The notes below the pieces were generated by a model. It was not told the DNA's origin. It worked only from the letters and a program-made list of their open reading frames with translations, and did no database searches. From positions 1,488,001-1,552,000 of the forward strand of contig NZ_CP059901.1 in assembly GCF_014127285.1 (NCBI RefSeq): DNA of 64,000 nt, read 5' to 3'. Positions 60,502-64,000 of this stretch are shown piece after piece; the stretch's first letter is position 1; every line of letters starts with the position of its first letter. This stretch comes from Mumia sp. ZJ1417. GTDB lineage: Bacteria > Actinomycetota > Actinomycetes > Propionibacteriales > Nocardioidaceae. A program made the translations under genes and the position numbers.

Positions 60502-62016
60502 TCAGTCGATCTTCTTGGCGAGGCTCTCTGCCAGGCCGACGAGGGTACGGACGCTGGCGCCTGTGCCGCCCTTCGGCACCTCGTCGTACGCGCCCGCGTC
60601 ATTGAACGCCGGGCCCGCGATGTCGAGGTGTGCCCACGTCGTCTCGCCGACGAACTGCTGAAGGAACGCCGCGGCGAACAGTGCGCCGCCGGCCGGCTTC
60701 GGGTTGTGCTGGCGGAGGTCGGCGATGTCGGAGCTCTTGACGCGGCTCTTCACCTCGTCAGTGATCGGGAGCGGCCAGAAGGCCTCGCCGACCGACTCGC
60801 CGATCTCGACGACCTGACCACGCAGCGCGTCGTCGTTGCCGAGGACACCGGCGGTGCGCTCGCCGAGCGCGACGATGCACGCCCCGGTGAGGGTCGCGAC
60901 GTCGACGAGGACGTCCGGCTCGGCCTCGTTCGCGAGGACGAGCGCGTCGGCGAGGACGAGCCGGCCCTCGGCGTCGGTGTTGTGCACCTCGACCGTCGTC
61001 CCGCCTCGGATCTCCAGCACGTCACCGGGGCGCAGCGCGGAGCCGCTGGGCATGTTCTCGGCCATCGGCGCGACGCACGTGACACGGACCGGCAGCTCGA
61101 GCGCGGCGATGGCGAGCGTCGCCGCGATCACCGAAGCGGCTCCGGCCATGTCGCACTTCATCGTCATCATGCTCGCGCCGGGCTTGAGGCTGAGGCCGCC
61201 GGAGTCGAACGTGATGCCCTTGCCGACCAGCGCCAGGTGGGCGGCGGGATTCTTGGGCTTGTACGTGAGCTGGACGATCCGTGGCGGGTGGGTCGAGCCT
61301 TGGCCGACGCCGAGGACGCCTCCGCAGCTCTCCTTGGCCAGACGTGCCTCGTCCCAGACGGTGACCTTGACCCCGGGAACGTCCTTGGCCGCCTCGGTGA
61401 CCGCGTCGGCGAACGCGGCGGGCGTGAGGTCGCCCGGCCCGGTGTTGACCCAGTCGCGCGTCAGGTTGACGGACGCGGCCGTCGTGACGCCGGCGTCGAG
61501 CGCGGCGATCGCGTCGGCGTCGCGTGACAGGCGGGTCAGGATCACGATCGCGTTGGGGCGGTCGGCCGCCTCCTCGCGGTCTTCGTCCCGTGTCCGGTAG
61601 CGGTCGAACCGGTATCCGCCCAGCAGCGCTCCCTCGGCGATCGCCCGTACGGCACCGGCGTCCGCGGTCGGCAGCGCGAAGGTCACGGTCGAGGCGTTGT
61701 GGACTGCCTTGACCGCCTTCGCGGAGGCCTTGCGCAGGACGGTCGGGGTGGGGTCGTCCCCGAGCCCGACGGCGATCACCGTCGCGGCCTTGATCACGCC
61801 GGCGGTCGGGATCACCGCCAGGTCGCCTGTCTTGCCGCGGAATCCGAGCGCGGTCAGCGTCGGCTTGAAGGACCGGCCGAAGGCGAGCGCCACCGAGTCT
61901 GCGGGTGCGACCGCCTTGAGGTCTGGGCCGACTCCGATGACGACCACGTCCGCGCGGGTCGAGGCGGGGGAGGCGGAGCTGAGGGTGAACGAGGGCTCTG
62001 CATGCTTCGAGGCCAT
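60502..62016 (-). CDS. pepA: Leucyl aminopeptidase, family M17
   Basis: 504 residues from ATG 62016 (GTG 62025 also possible). The C-terminal catalytic domain has the two-metal signatures LVGKGITFDSGGLSLKP and NTDAEGRLVLADAL, with the Lys, Asp, Asp, Asp and Glu ligands in place. It removes N-terminal residues from peptides in the cytosol. It is divergent from gcvT, as in M. tuberculosis (Rv2213 region), across 38 bp. Confidence 0.95.
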   Translation of the reverse strand: MASKHAEPSFTLSSASPASTRADVVVIGVGPDLKAVAPADSVALAFGRSFKPTLTALGFRGKTGDLAVIPTAGVIKAATVIAVGLGDDPTPTVLRKASAKAVKAVHNASTVTFALPTADAGAVRAIAEGALLGGYRFDRYRTRDEDREEAADRPNAIVILTRLSRDADAIAALDAGVTTAASVNLTRDWVNTGPGDLTPAAFADAVTEAAKDVPGVKVTVWDEARLAKESCGGVLGVGQGSTHPPRIVQLTYKPKNPAAHLALVGKGITFDSGGLSLKPGASMMTMKCDMAGAASVIAATLAIAALELPVRVTCVAPMAENMPSGSALRPGDVLEIRGGTTVEVHNTDAEGRLVLADALVLANEAEPDVLVDVATLTGACIVALGERTAGVLGNDDALRGQVVEIGESVGEAFWPLPITDEVKSRVKSSDIADLRQHNPKPAGGALFAAAFLQQFVGETTWAHLDIAGPAFNDAGAYDEVPKGGTGASVRTLVGLAESLAKKID

Positions 62017-62054
62017 GCCCGCCACCCTACCGAGGGTCGGGATAGGTTCTGGGC

Positions 62055-63146
62055 ATGACGCTTGCCCAGTCGCCCCTGCACCGCCGCCACCTCGATCTCG
62101 GAGCGAAGCTCGCGGAGTTCGGAGGGTGGGAGATGCCGCTGGAGTACGCGGGCGGGGGAGTCCTCGCTGAGCACAAGGCCGTACGGGAGGCCGTGGGCGT
62201 GTTCGACGTCAGCCACCTCGGCAAGGTCACCGTGCAGGGTTCCGGTGCCGTCGACTACCTCGACGGGTGCTTCACGAACGCGCTAGGGCGGATCGGTGCG
62301 GGGCAGGCGCAGTACACGCTGTGCTGCGACGACGACGGGGGTGTCGTCGACGACCTCATCGTCTACCGGCGCGCAGACGACGACGTGCTGCTGATCCCGA
62401 ACGCCGCGAACACGGCCGAGGTCGTGCGCCGCCTCCGCGAGGGTGCGCCCGAGGGCCTGACGATCACCGATCGGCACCACGACTTCGCCGTCCTCGCCGT
62501 CCAGGGACCGCACAGCGACGAGACGCTGGCCGCGATCGGACTCCCCGTCTCGCACGACTACATGTCGTACGCGGAGGCCGAGCTCGGCGGCGAGGCGGTC
62601 ACGGTCTGCCGTACGGGCTACACCGGCGAGCGCGGGTACGAGCTCGTGGTCCCCGCCGCAGCCGCGCTTGCCGCCTGGGACGCGATCATGGCTGCCGGCG
62701 AGGCGTACGACATCCGTGCGTGCGGGCTCGGCGCCCGCGACACCCTCCGTACGGAGATGGGATATCCGCTGCACGGGCAGGACCTCTCGCGCGACATCTC
62801 GCCCGTGATGGGCCGAGTCGGGTGGGCCGTCGGCTGGGACAAGCCGCAGTTCTGGGGCCGCGACACGCTGCTCGCGCAGCGGGCGGCCGGCGAGGTGCCG
62901 CTGCTGCGGGGGCTGGTCGCCGCCGGGCGTGGCATCGCCCGACCCGGGATGGCCGTCGCGGCGGGCGGTGCCGAGATCGGCCGCGTGACGTCGGGGACGT
63001 TCTCGCCGACCCTTCGCAAAGGTGTCGCGCTCGCGCTGCTCGACCGACGTGTCGCGGTGGGCGACGAGGTGACGGTCGACGTGCGCGGCCGTACGGAGAC
63101 CTTCGTCGTGACCGCGCCCCCGTTCGTGGAGTCCTCGACCCGCTGA
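62055..63146 (+). CDS. gcvT: Glycine cleavage system T protein (aminomethyltransferase)
   Basis: 363 residues. Typical start LHRRHLDLGAKLAEFGGWEM, folate-site region AVGVFDVSHLGKV, catalytic Asp in GVVDDLIVYR, and GYTGERGYEL. It releases ammonia and passes the methylene group to tetrahydrofolate. No glycine riboswitch fits in the 38-bp upstream gap, and gcvH/gcvP are not here. Confidence 0.95.
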   Translation: MTLAQSPLHRRHLDLGAKLAEFGGWEMPLEYAGGGVLAEHKAVREAVGVFDVSHLGKVTVQGSGAVDYLDGCFTNALGRIGAGQAQYTLCCDDDGGVVDDLIVYRRADDDVLLIPNAANTAEVVRRLREGAPEGLTITDRHHDFAVLAVQGPHSDETLAAIGLPVSHDYMSYAEAELGGEAVTVCRTGYTGERGYELVVPAAAALAAWDAIMAAGEAYDIRACGLGARDTLRTEMGYPLHGQDLSRDISPVMGRVGWAVGWDKPQFWGRDTLLAQRAAGEVPLLRGLVAAGRGIARPGMAVAAGGAEIGRVTSGTFSPTLRKGVALALLDRRVAVGDEVTVDVRGRTETFVVTAPPFVESSTR

Positions 63147-63202
63147 GCGACGTACCACCGCCCGTGCCGCGGCGCGGACGCCGTACGCCCTAGGCTGCGG
63201 GC

Positions 63203-63403
63203 ATGGTGTGGACCTGGCGCTTCGAGACCGCTGACGGAACTCCCGTGACCCCGGAGGACGACGGCGGCACGTTCGCCAGCCGTGGCGACGCCGAGTCGTG
63301 GGTGGGTGAGGTCTACGCGGACCTGGCCGACCACGGGATCGACCAGGTCACGCTCTTCGAGGACGGCCGCCGGGTGTTCGGACCGATGTCACTCCACCCG
63401 TAG
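63203..63403 (+). CDS. Small conserved actinobacterial protein
   Basis: 66 residues, MVWTWRFETADGTPVTP onward, with FASRGDAESWVGEVYADLAD and a TLFEDGRRVFGPMSLHP end. The alternating pattern suggests a small alpha-beta domain. It resembles uncharacterised proteins in Nocardioidaceae and relatives; function unknown. It converges on the DUF3043 gene with an 8-bp gap. Confidence 0.75.
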   Translation: MVWTWRFETADGTPVTPEDDGGTFASRGDAESWVGEVYADLADHGIDQVTLFEDGRRVFGPMSLHP

Positions 63404-63411
63404 GGCGAGCC

Positions 63412-63987
63412 TCAGTACGACTCGCCGTGTGAGACCTGCGGCTTCGGCAGCCGCAGGCGACGGATCTGGGTGCTGCGCATGATCGCGTACGTGGTGAGCC
63501 CGCGCGTGCTCGCGTCGGGGAACTTCGCGGCGACCTCGCGCTTGACGCGGCGCACCAGGAGGAACGAGTCGACGATCGTGCCGAGGATGACCGTGACCCA
63601 CAAGACGTAGATCGCGAGGATCGCCCACGGGGCGCGGACGAGGCTCACGAGCAAGATGATGACGAGGATCGGCATGAGGTACTCACCGACGTTGCGGCGC
63701 GAGTCGACGACGTTGCGGACGAGCCTGCGGACCGGCCCCTTGTCGCGCGGCGGCAGGTAGCGGTCGTCGCCGGTCGTCATCGCCTCGCGGATCTTGACGC
63801 GGTCCTTGGAACGGCGCTCCCGCTCGGCGCGAGCGGTGTCCTTGCGTGACGCGGGCGTCTTCAGCGCCGCCTTGCGGGCCGCCTCCGCCTCCTTGCGGGT
63901 GGGGGTCGGGCGTCCCTTGCCGTCCGGCTTCGGCTCGGGGGCGGGCTGCTCGTGGCTGGCGTCGTACTCGTTCTTGCGTCGGAACAC
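63412..63987 (-). CDS. DUF3043 family membrane protein
   Basis: 191 residues from a GTG. A highly charged, Lys/Arg/Glu-rich N-terminal 75 residues (RPTPTRKEAEAARKAAL), then RYLPPRDKGPVRRLVRNVVD, two transmembrane helices (about 102-120 and 124-145) and a basic C-terminus. DUF3043 is conserved in Actinobacteria near gcvT/pepA and has no known function. Confidence 0.92.
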   Translation of the reverse strand: MFRRKNEYDASHEQPAPEPKPDGKGRPTPTRKEAEAARKAALKTPASRKDTARAERERRSKDRVKIREAMTTGDDRYLPPRDKGPVRRLVRNVVDSRRNVGEYLMPILVIILLVSLVRAPWAILAIYVLWVTVILGTIVDSFLLVRRVKREVAAKFPDASTRGLTTYAIMRSTQIRRLRLPKPQVSHGESY

Positions 63988-64000
63988 TGGTGCCTCGGGT

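Noticed and set aside
62017-62054. Glycine riboswitch before gcvT
   Set aside because: Only 38 bp separate the divergent starts, too short for the aptamer, and no conserved motif is seen.
1-64000. tRNA genes, CRISPR arrays, integrases, transposases or prophage genes
   Set aside because: No T-loop GGTTCGAATCC-like words in tRNA context, no regularly spaced repeats, and no recombinase motifs were found by reading; the only tandem array is the 18-bp sucB linker.

Overview
High-GC actinobacterial chromosome with many GTG starts, a type A RNase P RNA, WhiB, glutamine synthetase adenylyltransferase and lipoate and glnA gene orders familiar from Mycobacterium tuberculosis. Overall style fits Nocardioidales/Nocardioidaceae; I cannot fix the genus by eye. 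No tRNA, rRNA, CRISPR array, integrase or insertion sequence was recognised.

Layout. (1) 1-14.5 kb is core: truncated yaaA, an RNB ribonuclease, a GDT1-type manganese exporter behind a yybP-ykoY riboswitch and terminator, rnpB, map, a thioesterase, panB, a secreted carboxypeptidase, nadE, then glnA2-glnE. (2) 14.6-31 kb is accessory: whiB and a MerR gene, a TetR/oxidoreductase pair with twin operators, a stand-alone LigD-type polymerase, an 845-residue membrane hydrolase-like protein, an internally duplicated YhgE-like protein with its TetR, a frameshifted gene, a tandem TetR facing a rubber oxygenase (Lcp), and a DUF429-RelA/SpoT fusion. (3) 31-48.3 kb is a respiratory island: DsbA-VKOR, then a leftward operon (Cys-rich regulator, NnrS-like protein, membrane NirK-type copper protein) diverging from hemerythrin-DUF2249, narK and narGHJI, with a CBS-cupin protein and a cytochrome P450 following. 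(4) 48.4-64 kb returns to core: a decayed DNA ligase gene, glnA1, RDD, DUF4191, lipA, lipB, secreted proteins, a TIGR01777 epimerase, sucB, lpd, pepA, gcvT and DUF3043.

How it works together. In M. tuberculosis glnA1, glnE and glnA2 lie side by side; here about 34.5 kb separates glnE from glnA1. The respiratory part of that insert is almost free of the hexamer CGTACG that is abundant in the core, suggesting acquisition. NarK imports nitrate, NarGHI reduces it to nitrite, the NirK-type protein would reduce nitrite to NO, and NnrS-like, hemerythrin/DUF2249, the Cys-rich regulator and possibly the P450 would sense or dispose of NO. No classical NO reductase is present. The most unusual products are the NirK fusion, the P450/cupin tail of the nar operon, and the DUF429-RelA/SpoT fusion whose catalytic Glu is replaced by Gln.
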